From assembly GCF_030656875.1 (NCBI RefSeq), contig NZ_CP130943.1, positions 3,410,001 to 3,474,000 on the forward strand: a DNA stretch of 64,000 nucleotides, given 5' to 3'. How positions within the stretch are numbered: the first letter of the stretch is position 1; every line of letters begins with the position of its first letter. Shown here piece after piece: positions 38,482 to 50,056 of this stretch. A program made the position numbers and the translations under genes. Source of the DNA: Prescottella sp. R16. GTDB taxonomy: Bacteria > Actinomycetota > Actinomycetes > Mycobacteriales > Mycobacteriaceae. The notes beneath the pieces are model-generated. The model was not told the origin of the DNA. It worked only from the letters and a program-made list of their open reading frames with translations, and did no database searches.

Positions 38482-40476
38482 ATGGCCACGTACATCGTCA
38501 CGGGCGGCACCGGTTTCCTCGGCAGGCACACGATCGAACGACTGCTCGACCGCGACCCGTCCGCACAGGTCCACGTCCTGGTCCGGCCCGGATCCGTACC
38601 GACACTCGAACACCTGGCCGCCGGGCTGCCGGGCGGCGACCGCGTACTCGCCCTGATCGGTGATCTCACCGAACCCGGCCTGGGCCTCACCGACGAACCC
38701 CCGGCCGCCGACCACGTCCTGCACCTCGGCGCAATCTACGATCTGACGGCCGGCGAGGAGCAGGCGGCGACGAACATCGACGGCACCCGCGCGGTGATCG
38801 ACCTCGCCGCCCGCGTGGGCGCGACGCTGCACCACGTGTCGTCGATCGCGGTCGCCGGAGACCATCGCGGGCGGTTCACCGAGGACGACTTCGACCTGGG
38901 ACAGCACTTCCCGACGCCGTACCACCGCACCAAGTTCGAGGCCGAGAAACTGGTACGGGCATCGAGCGGGCCGTGGCGGATCTATCGTCCGGCTGCGGTG
39001 GTCGGCAGTTCGGTCACCGGCGAGATGGACAAGATCGACGGCCCCTACTACCTGTTCCCGGCGATCGCAGCGCTCGCCGCACTACCGTCCGTGTTGCCGG
39101 TCGCGGTCCCGAAACTCGGCTACACCAATATCGTCCCGGTCGACTTCGTCGCCGCCGCACTCGTCGAACTGCTCCTGCGCGACGGACTCGACGGCCGCAC
39201 CTTCCACCTCGTCTCCCCCGACGACCAGCCGATCCGGCAGATCTACGCGGCGCTCGCGAAGGCCGCGCACGCCCCCACCCCGGTGGCGGATCTACCGAGG
39301 ATCGTCGCCCGTCCGCTGCTCGACCCACCGGCTCCGGCGCGACCCCTCCGCGACCTGATGCTGCACCGGCTCGGCATCCCGCCCGTCCTCCTCGAACACC
39401 TCACCCTGCCCACCCGGTTCACGACCGAACAGACCCGGGACGCCCTTCGCGACAGCGGAATCGCGGTGCCGGCGTTCGACTCCTACGCCGACGCGCTGTG
39501 GTCGTACTGGCGCGCGCACCTCGACCCGGACCGGGCCCGCCGCGACGATCCGGCCGGTCCGCTCGTGCGCCGCACCGTCGTCGTCACCGGGGCCTCGTCC
39601 GGGATCGGGCGGGCCGCCGCGATCGCGATCGCCGGCAAGGGCGCGACGGTGCTGTTGCTCGCCCGCCGCGCCGACGAACTCGACGCCGTCGTGTCACAGA
39701 TCCGCGAGTCCGGCGGTTCGGCGTACGCGTACCCGTGCGACATCACCGACTCCGAGGCCGTCGCCCGCACGATGAAAGCGATCCTGGCCGAACACGACCA
39801 CGTGGACATGCTCGTCAACAACGCGGGCCGCTCGATCCGGCGCGGCCTGGACCGCTCCACCGACCGGTTGCACGACTTCGAGCGCACGATGGCGGTCAAC
39901 TACTTCGGGGCGCTACGGGTGACACTCGCCCTCCTACCCCAGATGCGGGCCCGCCGCTTCGGGCACATCGTCGACATCAGCACCGCGGGTGTGCAGGCCC
40001 GCACCCCGCGGTTCGCGGCGTACGTTGCGAGCAAATCCGCGCTCGACGGTTTCGCCGACGTGGCCGCCGCCGAAACCCTGTCCGACGGGGTCACCTTCAC
40101 CACCGTCCACATGCCGCTCGTGCGCACCCCGATGATCGCGCCGTCCGGCAGCTACAACGCCGGCCCCGCCGTCAGCCCCGAGAAGGCCGCGGCGATGGTC
40201 GTCCGGGCCCTGGTCGAGAAACCGAAACGCATCGACGTCCCCGTCGGCACGCTCGCCGAATTCGGGGCCATCTTCGCGCCGCGGCTCAAGGATCGGGCAC
40301 TGTCGCGGATGTACCACGCCTATCCCGACTCGCCGGCCGCCCGCGGCGAGGCCGGCCCGGCGGCGATGCCGCCACCCGAATCTCCGCAAAATCGGACAAA
40401 ACCGACCGGCACGACGGTGGTGGCAGCCCGGCTCGCCCGCCGGATCGGACGCTTGATCCCGGGCACACACTGGTAA
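38482..40476 (+). CDS. Two-domain fatty acyl-CoA reductase (AcrA1-like)
   Basis: A 664-residue fusion of two reductase domains. Residues 1-350 are an extended SDR of the thioester-reductase/male-sterility type, starting YIVTGGTGFLGRHTIE and with catalytic YHRTK. Residues 360-600 are a classical SDR with VVVTGASSGIGRAAAIA, NNAG and the YVASKSALDG catalytic Tyr/Lys. This layout is that of AcrA1 (Rv3391) of M. tuberculosis. Relatives reduce fatty acyl-CoA to aldehyde and on to alcohol for wax esters or other lipids. It follows the storage-polymer genes. Confidence 0.82.
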   Translation: MATYIVTGGTGFLGRHTIERLLDRDPSAQVHVLVRPGSVPTLEHLAAGLPGGDRVLALIGDLTEPGLGLTDEPPAADHVLHLGAIYDLTAGEEQAATNIDGTRAVIDLAARVGATLHHVSSIAVAGDHRGRFTEDDFDLGQHFPTPYHRTKFEAEKLVRASSGPWRIYRPAAVVGSSVTGEMDKIDGPYYLFPAIAALAALPSVLPVAVPKLGYTNIVPVDFVAAALVELLLRDGLDGRTFHLVSPDDQPIRQIYAALAKAAHAPTPVADLPRIVARPLLDPPAPARPLRDLMLHRLGIPPVLLEHLTLPTRFTTEQTRDALRDSGIAVPAFDSYADALWSYWRAHLDPDRARRDDPAGPLVRRTVVVTGASSGIGRAAAIAIAGKGATVLLLARRADELDAVVSQIRESGGSAYAYPCDITDSEAVARTMKAILAEHDHVDMLVNNAGRSIRRGLDRSTDRLHDFERTMAVNYFGALRVTLALLPQMRARRFGHIVDISTAGVQARTPRFAAYVASKSALDGFADVAAAETLSDGVTFTTVHMPLVRTPMIAPSGSYNAGPAVSPEKAAAMVVRALVEKPKRIDVPVGTLAEFGAIFAPRLKDRALSRMYHAYPDSPAARGEAGPAAMPPPESPQNRTKPTGTTVVAARLARRIGRLIPGTHW

Positions 40477-40587
40477 CCGGACGACGGACACAAATCCCCT
40501 GGTGACACCCGGTATTCGCGCCCGTCGATCGCACAGAATTTCGATTGCCGAAGCCTCGACGAGTTAGCCAAACCCTCTTCAGCTGTG

Positions 40588-40600
40588 CTATCCAGGATAG
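40588..40600 (+). promoter_or_regulatory. CTATCC-A-GGATAG palindrome before the FMO gene
   Basis: A perfect 6-bp inverted repeat with a one-base centre lies 28 bases ahead of the TTG start at 40629. It may be an operator of the monooxygenase gene; TATCCA inside it could act as a -10 box. Confidence 0.4.
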
Positions 40601-40628
40601 AGAGACCAACGAGAATAGGGAGAAAACT

Positions 40629-42110
40629 TTGACGCCAAGGATCGCGATTCTGGGAGCAGGTCCGAGTGGTCTCGCACAGCTGAGAGCATTCGAGTCGGCA
40701 CGCAAATCAGGTCTTGGGTCGATGCCCGAAATTGTTTGTTACGAAAAGCAGAGCGATCTGGGCGGCATGTGGAACTACACGTGGCGTACCGGTCTCGATC
40801 AACACGGCGAACCCGTACACGGAAGCATGTACCGCTTCCTGTGGTCCAACGGACCCAAGGAGTGCCTGGAGTTCGCCGACTATTCTTTCGAAGAACATTT
40901 CGGCCGACCGATTCCGTCGTACCCGCCGCGTGCCGTGGTGCACGACTACATCATGGGGCGGGTCGACCAGAGCGACGTGCGCAAGTACATCCGCTTCGAC
41001 ACCGCCGTCCGCTGGGTGGAGTACATCGAACCGGAGAACGAGGGTGACACCGGAAAGTTCGCGGTGACCGTCGCCGACCACAAGGCCGGCGCACTCGAGA
41101 CCGAACTGTTCGACTACGTCGTGGTCGGTACCGGGCATTTCTCCACGCCGAACGTTCCGGACTTCGAGGGCCTCCAGGACTTCCCGGGCCGCGTGCTGCA
41201 CGCTCACGACTTCCGCGACGCCCGAGAGTTCACAGGTAAGCGACTGCTGTTGATCGGCAGCAGCTACTCGGCCGAGGACATCGGGACGCAGTGCTTCAAG
41301 TACGGCGCCGCCGAGGTCACCTTCAGCTACCGGTCGCAGCCGATGGGCCACGACTGGCCGGAGGGCTTCTCCGAGGTGCCGATGCTGACCGAGATCGACG
41401 GTCACACCGTACGTTTCCAGGACGGCAGCACCCGCGAGGTCGATGCGATCATCCTGTGCACCGGCTACCAGCACCACTTCCCGTTCCTGCCCGACGAGCT
41501 CGCGTTGCGCACGAACAACCGCCTGTATCCGACCGGCATGTACAAAGGCGTGGTCTCGCAGGAGAATTCACAGCTGTTCTTCCTCGGCATGCAGGACCAG
41601 TACTTCACGTTCAACATGTTCGACGCGCAGGCCTGGTTTGCACGTGACGTCATCCTCGGCCGGATCGAATTGCCTGACAACGAGACTCGGGAACGCGATA
41701 TCCAGGAATGGCGGGCCCGCGAGGAAAAGCTGTCGAACGCCGTCGAGGAGATCGATTTCCAGGCCGCATACATTCGCGACCTCGTGGATCGTACCGACTA
41801 TCCGGAATTCCATGTCGAAAAGCAGGGCGAACTCTTCAAGCAGTGGAAGAGGGACAAGAAGGCCGACATCATGGGCTACCGGAATTGTAGCTACGCGTCG
41901 ACCTTGACCGGCACGCTCGCTCCGCCGCTGCACGACGAGTGGTTGAACATTCTCGACGATTCCGCAGAGTCGTTCCTCAACAACGATTTCGGCACTGGCA
42001 ATGCACGGAAGAAGGCTCCACTCACACCGCGGAACGTGACGCCGATCGGCCCCCGGATCGTGCGGGCGCACCGGCCTCGAACCACGCGTTCGACCGAAAT
42101 GTCCAGCTGA
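40629..42110 (+). CDS. Flavin-containing monooxygenase, Tmm-like
   Basis: A 493-residue class B flavin monooxygenase. The FAD motif is [12 protein letters not shown]. The FMO signature [11 protein letters not shown] follows at about residue 165. The NADPH motif is [13 protein letters not shown]. The block [18 protein letters not shown] and [11 protein letters not shown] resemble bacterial trimethylamine monooxygenases. It oxidises soft N or S atoms; the exact substrate is open. The TTG start has an AGGGAG ribosome site 7 bases away, and upstream in-frame codons lack one. It ends 10 bases before the convergent ferredoxin-like gene. Confidence 0.82.
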   Translation: MTPRIAILGAGPSGLAQLRAFESARKSGLGSMPEIVCYEKQSDLGGMWNYTWRTGLDQHGEPVHGSMYRFLWSNGPKECLEFADYSFEEHFGRPIPSYPPRAVVHDYIMGRVDQSDVRKYIRFDTAVRWVEYIEPENEGDTGKFAVTVADHKAGALETELFDYVVVGTGHFSTPNVPDFEGLQDFPGRVLHAHDFRDAREFTGKRLLLIGSSYSAEDIGTQCFKYGAAEVTFSYRSQPMGHDWPEGFSEVPMLTEIDGHTVRFQDGSTREVDAIILCTGYQHHFPFLPDELALRTNNRLYPTGMYKGVVSQENSQLFFLGMQDQYFTFNMFDAQAWFARDVILGRIELPDNETRERDIQEWRAREEKLSNAVEEIDFQAAYIRDLVDRTDYPEFHVEKQGELFKQWKRDKKADIMGYRNCSYASTLTGTLAPPLHDEWLNILDDSAESFLNNDFGTGNARKKAPLTPRNVTPIGPRIVRAHRPRTTRSTEMSS

Positions 42111-42120
42111 TCCGACATCG

Positions 42121-43041
42121 TCAGAAGCTCCCCGCCGGAATTCCGGCGGGGAGCTCGCTCATCTCCACGGCCACGAGCGGACGCACCGGTTTCGCGTCGG
42201 CACCGCAACTCGCCGGACGCTCCGACAACACGGTCTGCTCGAGCGTCACCCGCCACCGACGACCGTCCCGGTGCGTGACGACAGGGTCCGGAACGTGCTC
42301 GTCTACCGTGAGATCGTTCACATCGGCAACGATCTCCTGACGGACCGCGACCTCCGCGACCTGACCGCGCGGACCCCACCAGCTGCGCCCCCGCAACCCA
42401 GGCAGATACACGCCCCCGCCGGCCGCGGCCCGCACCGCGCACACACTCTCCTCCGGGGTCAACCGGCCGTGCGTGACCCCCGTCGGCAGCAGAATCGTCG
42501 ACGGCGCGAACCGGTGCCCACCGGTATGGGAACACTCCCACACCGCGTCGCCGAACTCCGCGGCGAGCGCCGCCGCCACCGGACGTCCGAGCACTGCGCA
42601 GCACTGGTCGCGTTTACCGTGCGCGCACACCAGCACCACCGGACCGTCCACCCGCTCCCCCAACCCCGGCGCCGGCCCCGCGACCCGCATGAAATCGACA
42701 TCGAGCAGGTCGGAGACATCGCCGATCTCCAACCGCTCGCACCACGAGTGGCCCGGATCCGAGTTCGCGAGCAACACCGTGCGGCGACGCAGACCCCGAT
42801 CATTGCGCCCCGGCCGCCGGATGAACATGATCCGCACCCCCGCCGCATCCGCCCGATCCGCCAACACCCCCGCCAACTCCGCCCCCAGAGCCGACCCGTC
42901 GAGCACATCCCGCCCCCACGCCCCCGGAAACTCGACACACACCCAACCGGTCACATGCGCCGCCGTCCCGGGCAACGGCTCGTCCGCCGACAACACCGAA
43001 CACGTCCCCGGACCGGCCTGAGGAAACTCACGAGAGAACAT
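42121..43041 (-). CDS. Sucrase/ferredoxin-like (thioredoxin-fold Fe-S) protein
   Basis: A 306-residue protein of the Sucraseferredoxin-like family. VLVCAHGKRDQCCAVLG and the HTGGHRFAP block are the conserved cysteine and histidine motifs of its thioredoxin-like ferredoxin fold. An early Cys-Ser pair (GPGTCSVLS) is also conserved. The function is not known. The ATG at 43041 is used; a GTG at 43050 would add three residues. The last ten codons lie in a 30-base perfect palindrome that acts as the terminator. Confidence 0.78.
   Translation of the reverse strand: MFSREFPQAGPGTCSVLSADEPLPGTAAHVTGWVCVEFPGAWGRDVLDGSALGAELAGVLADRADAAGVRIMFIRRPGRNDRGLRRRTVLLANSDPGHSWCERLEIGDVSDLLDVDFMRVAGPAPGLGERVDGPVVLVCAHGKRDQCCAVLGRPVAAALAAEFGDAVWECSHTGGHRFAPSTILLPTGVTHGRLTPEESVCAVRAAAGGGVYLPGLRGRSWWGPRGQVAEVAVRQEIVADVNDLTVDEHVPDPVVTHRDGRRWRVTLEQTVLSERPASCGADAKPVRPLVAVEMSELPAGIPAGSF
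42126..42155. terminator. 30-base perfect palindrome inside the end of a coding region
   Basis: AGCTCCCCGCCGG-AATT-CCGGCGGGGAGCT is perfectly self-complementary. It sits between two convergent genes, so it can end transcription from both sides. It also encodes residues near the C-terminus of the ferredoxin-like protein. Confidence 0.8.
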
Positions 43042-43110
43042 AGGGGTCACCGTGCCATTGTGGCCACAACCGTGACCGGAACACAGAATCCGTCACGGCC
43101 CGGCCCTTCT

Positions 43111-43163
43111 CAGCTGAAGGGACCCCTCGTGCGGCTCAGGCGAACGAAGGGTCCCTTCAGCTG
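43111..43163 (-). terminator. 15-bp hairpin carrying a gene's stop codon
   Basis: CAGCTGAAGGGACCC (43111-43125) pairs perfectly with GGGTCCCTTCAGCTG (43149-43163). The stop codon of the membrane-protein gene at 43157 lies in the second arm. It separates that gene from the ferredoxin-like gene. Confidence 0.7.
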
Positions 43164-43666
43164 CCGGAGCGGGAACGCCACACCCGCGCGAACCCGCGCG
43201 TCAGGTAGGCGAGAGTGCCCAGCGCCAGTACCCATTTGGTGGTGCTGATCGTGGTGGTCGTGCGGATCACCGGGTCGGTGATGCGGTCCCGGTGGGCGAG
43301 CAGGTACAGGCCTGCCACGTTCTCGAGGTAGTCGCCGGCGGCGGAGACGACCGGCGCGGCGAGCAGGACCCGCCTCGTCACCGGCGGCAGCGGGGCGAGT
43401 TCGTCGAGGCGCCGCACCCCGGTCCGCAGCGCCACCGCGTAGATCGCCGGATGCACGAAATCCGGACAGAAGTGGCTCCGGTAGCGGGCGGTGTCCGCGG
43501 CATCCAGTCCGTCGAGCACCGTCGTGTAGGTGCGCGCCGACCACGCCGTCTGCGTCCGCGCCACCGCCGGCGCCGCCGGACCGAGCAGTCGCACGATGAC
43601 GCCCTGCGACATCACGAACGCCGCCGACCAGGCGACGAGCTTCCCGTTCCCTCGAAGAAACCCCAT
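43157..43666 (-). CDS. Hypothetical membrane protein
   Basis: A 169-residue protein I do not recognise. Hydrophobic segments are at about residues 9-25 (VAWSAAFVMSQGVIVRLLG), 100-125 (RRVLLAAPVVSAAGDYLENVAGLYLLA) and 135-155 (STTKWVLALGTLAYLTRG). The middle has the motif SHFCPDFVHPAIYAVALRTG. The ATG at 43666 was chosen; 43675 is also possible. It lies 29 bases downstream of the alpha/beta hydrolase and is likely co-transcribed with it. Confidence 0.6.
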   Translation of the reverse strand: MGFLRGNGKLVAWSAAFVMSQGVIVRLLGPAAPAVARTQTAWSARTYTTVLDGLDAADTARYRSHFCPDFVHPAIYAVALRTGVRRLDELAPLPPVTRRVLLAAPVVSAAGDYLENVAGLYLLAHRDRITDPVIRTTTTISTTKWVLALGTLAYLTRGFARVWRSRSGS

Positions 43667-43695
43667 GCCGCGCATACTGCCACGCGGCAGCGGCA

Positions 43696-44465
43696 TCAGG
43701 GCGCGGTCAGGAACGGCAGCACCACGGCCTCGAAGTCGCGGAACCGGTCGCGGTGGATGCTGTGCCCGCAGCCGAACGACATCACCTCGCAGTCGCCGAT
43801 CGCGGCGACCGCAGCGTCGAGCAGCACCGGATCGACCATGCCGGTCGGCCCGCCGCGCAGGATCAGGGTCTTCGCCTCGATGTCCGGCAGGCGCTCCCAC
43901 CACTGCGGATGCGGCCGATGGAACTGGGCCAGCATCGACGCCGTCATCGACCGGTCGAACGCCCACACGGCACGCGGGCTGCGCACCATGCTGGTGGTGG
44001 CGTGCCACATCTCCACCAGGGACGGCATCCCGCCGCCGAACGCCGGGATCGGGTCACCCGGCCGCAACGGCAGCGGCGCCTCCTCGAGCACGAGTCGGCG
44101 CACCAGCCCCGGACGCTGCTGCGCGACCAGCGATGCCGCGTGCCCGCCGAGCGAATGACCGACCAGGTCGACGCGATCGAACCCGAGATCCTCACACAGG
44201 TCGAGGATGTCGTCACCGAACTCGGCGAACAGGTACGACGCCGCCCGCGCGCTGCGACCGTGACCGCGCAGATCCATCGCCAGTACCCGTCGTCCCCGCG
44301 CCCGCACCGACCTCGCGAACCTGTCCCACGTGTGGTTGTCGCCGCCCATCCCGTGCACCAGGATCACCGGAACATCCTGTGCTGCAGCAGTTTCGGAAGG
44401 CCCACTATCGCGGTAGTGGATCGTGTGGCCGTTGCGGGTGATCGTGGCCGAAAGAGGCTGCACGG

Positions 44466-44469
<4 letters not shown>
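43696..44469 (-). CDS. Alpha/beta hydrolase
   Basis: A 257-residue alpha/beta hydrolase with the oxyanion motif LVHGMGGDNHTW, the nucleophile elbow VGHSLGGHAA, and an Asp and His near the C-terminus (GMVDPVLL, CGHSIHRD). Substrates of this branch vary from esters to epoxides, so none is given. Its GTG start overlaps the stop of the CopB-type ATPase by 4 bases, so the two are translationally coupled, for no obvious reason. Confidence 0.85.
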
Positions 44470-46619
<2,150 letters not shown>

Positions 46620-46631
46620 AATGGCAAGGTA

Positions 46632-46646
46632 TACCCCCCTACCGTA
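46632..46646 (-). promoter_or_regulatory. CsoR-family operator, site D
   Basis: TACCCCCCTACCGTA lies 13 bases upstream of the ATPase start and overlaps its TATACC box. It is close to site B (minus strand TACCCCCACCCGTA), with one extra base. Repression by a copper-sensing CsoR or by the 27.8-kb repressor is inferred. Confidence 0.6.
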
Positions 46647-46713
46647 TCCGGCAAGGGTGTTCACACGTTCCCCCGCACCCCACTGCACGTCGAGACGAAC
46701 CGTCCCGATCCAC

Positions 46714-46719
46714 TAACCT
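46714..46719 (+). promoter_or_regulatory. Leaderless -10 box for the Ser/Thr kinase
   Basis: TAACCT lies 7 bases before the GTG at 46727, matching the leaderless pattern and supporting that start. Confidence 0.6.
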
Positions 46720-46726
46720 CGAACAC

Positions 46727-47905
46727 GTGACAGAGCAGGAACGCGACCGCCCCGCCCGGCGGCCCCGGGTGGGCATCGGACCCGACTATCTGATGGCAGG
46801 CCGGTACCGGCTGCGTTCCAAGCTCGGCGGTGGCGGCATGGGCGCGGTGTGGCTCGCCCACGACACCCTCCTCGACCGCAAGGTCGCCGTGAAACAGGTG
46901 ACGTCCACCAGCAGGCTCGACGACGACGCCGCCCGCGAGGTCCGCCGGCAGATCCTGCGCGAGGGCCGCAACGCCGCTCAGCTGTCCCACGAGCACGCGA
47001 TCGCAATGTACGACGTCGCCGTCGAATCCGGGGAACCGTGGCTGGTGATGGAGTATCTGCCGTCCCGCAGTCTCGCCGAGGCGATGAACTACGTCGACAC
47101 CCTGCCGCCGCTCGAGGTCGCCCAGATCGGCGCGCAGATCGCGGCCGCACTCACCGAGGCGCACGCGGCCGGCATCCTGCACCGCGACATCAAACCCGGC
47201 AACATCCTCGTCGCCGACCGCGGCGCCGCCCTCGGCACCGCCAAGATCAGCGATTTCGGCATCGCCCGCGCGAAGGGCGAGGCTCCCAGCGGCAAAGCCG
47301 GTGTCGTCACCGGCACCCCCGCCTACTTCGCACCCGAAGTGGCCCGCGGCGACGACCCCGCCGAGGCCGGTGACGTCTTCTCCCTCGGCTCGACCCTGTA
47401 CACCGTCGTCGAGGGCCAGCCACCCTTCGGCCTCGACAGCGACCCCATCGCCCTCATGCACCGCGTCGCGGCCGCCGAGATCGACCGGCCCGTCCGCAGC
47501 GGCCCCCTCACCGACATCCTGCTGCACATGCTCGAACCCGACCCGGCCCGGCGTCCCACGATGGCGCAGGCCCGTGACGCGCTCGCGGCAGTCGCTCTCG
47601 GCTCCGGTGGGGTCCGGGACGTCGCCGACCTGATCGGTGCCCCCGTCAAGACCGACGACGGCACGATCCCGCACTGGGCGTACCGGTCGGCGCCCGCCGC
47701 CGTCCCGCGCCGCCGTATCCCGGCCACCACCGACACGGACCTGCCCGCGGTACAGCCGACCACACCGCTGGACTCGGTGGAGCATCCGCGGGAGCTGGAC
47801 CGGCGCAGCCGGGTGGTGGCAGCCGCACCGATCGCGATGGCCGTCATGGTCGGCGTCATCGTGGTGGCGCTGCTCGTGGCCCTCGTCGTCGCCCTGGTCG
47901 CCTGA
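46727..47905 (+). CDS. Membrane-anchored Ser/Thr protein kinase
   Basis: A 392-residue Hanks-type kinase. The Gly-rich loop is LGGGGMGAVWLAHD, the ATP lysine is in VAVKQV, the catalytic loop is HRDIKPGN, then SDFGIA and the activation-loop end TGTPAYFAPE. Residues 300-355 are a Pro-rich juxtamembrane linker. The C-terminal AAPIAMAVMVGVIVVALLVA is a single membrane helix with no external sensor domain. It converges with a two-component pair of genes 6 bases away. The layout resembles the short-tailed mycobacterial kinases, but no single Pkn name is certain. Confidence 0.88.
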   Translation: MTEQERDRPARRPRVGIGPDYLMAGRYRLRSKLGGGGMGAVWLAHDTLLDRKVAVKQVTSTSRLDDDAAREVRRQILREGRNAAQLSHEHAIAMYDVAVESGEPWLVMEYLPSRSLAEAMNYVDTLPPLEVAQIGAQIAAALTEAHAAGILHRDIKPGNILVADRGAALGTAKISDFGIARAKGEAPSGKAGVVTGTPAYFAPEVARGDDPAEAGDVFSLGSTLYTVVEGQPPFGLDSDPIALMHRVAAAEIDRPVRSGPLTDILLHMLEPDPARRPTMAQARDALAAVALGSGGVRDVADLIGAPVKTDDGTIPHWAYRSAPAAVPRRRIPATTDTDLPAVQPTTPLDSVEHPRELDRRSRVVAAAPIAMAVMVGVIVVALLVALVVALVA

Positions 47906-47911
47906 CCCGGG

Positions 47912-48577
47912 TCAGTCGATGCGCCGCCGGTGCGCCCACCGGGTGAGCGCGTTCCGGTTGGACTGCTGCGTCTTGCGCAGCACGTTCGACGCGTGTGTCT
48001 CCACGGTCTTCACCGAGATCACCAGCTCCTCGGCGATCTCCCGGTACGTGTAGCCGCGGGCCAACAGGCGCAGTACCTCGAGTTCCCGCGGCGTCAGCGA
48101 ATCGAGTTCCGGATCCAGCGGCGGCTCCGGCGCCGACGAACGTCCCGTGAACGAGTCGAGCACGAACCCGGCCAGCCGCGGACCGAACACCGCGTCCCCG
48201 CCGGCCACCCGCCGCACCCCGTCCGCCAGCTCGGCACCGGAGATCGTCTTGGTCACGTAACCACGGGCCCCGGCCCGGATGACGGCGATGACGTCCTCGG
48301 CGGCGTCGGACACGCTGAGCGCCAGGCACACCGGGCCCGCATCGATCCCGTGCAGCACCGCGACCCCGCCACCGTCGGGCATGTGCACGTCGAGGAGCAC
48401 CACCTGCGGGCGTACCGCGTTGATCCCGGCGACGGCCTCGGCGACACCCCCGGCCTCCCCCACGACCTCCATGTCGGGTTCCCGCCCCAGCTCGGCGCGC
48501 ACCCCGGCCCGGAAGACGGCGTGGTCGTCGACGAGGAAGACACGGAACTTGTCGGGAACGGAAGCCGGAATCGTCAC
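47912..48577 (-). CDS. LuxR/NarL-family response regulator
   Basis: A 221-residue regulator. The receiver domain (residues 10-130) has VDDH for Mg binding, the phosphorylated Asp in LLDVHMP, and the conserved Lys in YVTKTIS. The C-terminal LuxR helix-turn-helix begins LTPRELEVLRLLARGYTYREIAEEL. It is 9 bases downstream of a histidine kinase, its evident partner. A TAGTGT box overlapping the kinase stop, 6 bases before the GTG start, could give an extra leaderless transcript. Confidence 0.9.
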   Translation of the reverse strand: MTIPASVPDKFRVFLVDDHAVFRAGVRAELGREPDMEVVGEAGGVAEAVAGINAVRPQVVLLDVHMPDGGGVAVLHGIDAGPVCLALSVSDAAEDVIAVIRAGARGYVTKTISGAELADGVRRVAGGDAVFGPRLAGFVLDSFTGRSSAPEPPLDPELDSLTPRELEVLRLLARGYTYREIAEELVISVKTVETHASNVLRKTQQSNRNALTRWAHRRRID

Positions 48578-48586
48578 GGCCCCACA

Positions 48587-49951
48587 CTAGGACATGCTCT
48601 CCGACGCGCCTTCCTTCGTACCGGCCGCATCGTCGGCGCCGACGGGACGCGGCATGTGGATGCGCACCTCGGTGCCCTTGCCCGGCGTCGACCGGATCTC
48701 GACCCGGCCGCCGCGCCGCTCGATGCGGGCGCGGATCGACTTCGCGACCCCTTGCCGGTCCTCGGGCACCGCATCCTGGTCGAAACCGACACCGCGGTCG
48801 CGCACGAAGATGCTCACCTGGTCCCGTTCGGTCTCCGCGTACAGGTCGATGCTCGACACCTGCGCGTGCTTGGCCGCGTTGACGAGGGATTCGCGGGTGG
48901 CGCCGAGCAGTGCGGTGAACCGTTCCCGCGACAACCCGTCGGCGTCCACCGCATCGTCGGCGACGAGCGCGATGTCACCGACCGTGACCGGCCGCACCGA
49001 CACCCCGTGCTGGTCCTCGACCTCACCGGCGATCGTCTGCAACGCCTCCGACAGGGTCGTGTGGGTGGTCTCCCCACCTCCGAACAGCCACCGCCGCAGC
49101 TCGCGTTCCTGACTGCGGGCGAGCCGCGCCACCTCGTGCGGCGAATCCGCCTGCTTCTGGATGAGTGCAAGCGTCTGCAGCACCGAATCGTGCAGGTGCG
49201 ACGCGATCTCCTCGCGTTCCTCGTTACGGATCCGGGCCGCCCGCTCCGCCCCGAGCGCCCGCCACAGCTTGAGCCACAACGGCACCGTGAGCAGGCCCGC
49301 ACCGACAAGTGTCACCACCACCGCCAACAGCGACGACCGCAGCGCGTCGAGGTCGACCTGCGCGAGAACCACCACCCCGAGACCGGTGACGATCAACGTG
49401 ACCCCGCCGAGCACCCGCGCCCATGTCAGCACCGACGGCCGGCGCGGCAACCCCAGCGCCGACCGCGACCCGTCCGTGTCGAACTCGCGCCACACCAGCG
49501 CGGCACCCACCGCGACGACGAGGAACGGGGTGATCACCGACGCCGCGGTCCCGTTGACCAGCCAGCTCAGCCCGGCCGCGACCGCGAGCCCCAGTACCGC
49601 CAGGCCCAGTGCCCGGCGCCGCTCCGCATCGCTGGGACGTTCGGTGTCGTCCCCCGTCGGGGTGAAGATCCACAGCAGCCCGTACGCGACGATGCCCGCA
49701 CCGGCCAGCGACGCCAGCAACGCGAACGCCACCCGCACCTTGAACACGTCGACACCCAGATTGTCGGCGACACCGCCGGCCACCCCGCCGACGATGCGGC
49801 CCCCCACCCGGCGCCGCAGCGTCGGATACAGGGACTCGTCCCCGGACACTGCCGGCGCGGCGGGTACCGGCAGTATCGGATTCGCCGCCGGATTCGGGTC
49901 GACCACAGGTTGCACAGCATCGATCCTGGCACGAACCGCAGGTTCCGACAT
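48587..49951 (-). CDS. PspC-domain sensor histidine kinase (HPK7-like)
   Basis: A 454-residue sensor. Residues 45-105 form a PspC domain (RRRVGGRIVGGVAGGVADNLG). Further membrane segments follow at about 115-165 and 180-235. The kinase part has the phospho-accepting His in REEIASHLHDSVLQTLALIQ and an ATPase domain with ESLVNAAKHA and RDRGVGFD. The PspC domain suggests it senses envelope stress. It is divergent from a second PspC protein gene about 105 bases away, and the start is the ATG at 49951. Confidence 0.9.
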   Translation of the reverse strand: MSEPAVRARIDAVQPVVDPNPAANPILPVPAAPAVSGDESLYPTLRRRVGGRIVGGVAGGVADNLGVDVFKVRVAFALLASLAGAGIVAYGLLWIFTPTGDDTERPSDAERRRALGLAVLGLAVAAGLSWLVNGTAASVITPFLVVAVGAALVWREFDTDGSRSALGLPRRPSVLTWARVLGGVTLIVTGLGVVVLAQVDLDALRSSLLAVVVTLVGAGLLTVPLWLKLWRALGAERAARIRNEEREEIASHLHDSVLQTLALIQKQADSPHEVARLARSQERELRRWLFGGGETTHTTLSEALQTIAGEVEDQHGVSVRPVTVGDIALVADDAVDADGLSRERFTALLGATRESLVNAAKHAQVSSIDLYAETERDQVSIFVRDRGVGFDQDAVPEDRQGVAKSIRARIERRGGRVEIRSTPGKGTEVRIHMPRPVGADDAAGTKEGASESMS

Positions 49952-50056
49952 CAGGGCCCGACCCTGAGATCGGGGACGCCCGGACACCCGTTCAGGGAAA
50001 AGATCAGGGTAGTTCCCGATGGTGTCGACACCGGTCCGGACGCCACGATGAATGGC

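Noticed and set aside
47930..50056. Open frame extending the PspC protein upstream to 1150 residues
   Set aside because: It runs antisense through the response regulator and histidine kinase genes, has Arg/Pro/His-rich random composition, and the real start is near 50057.
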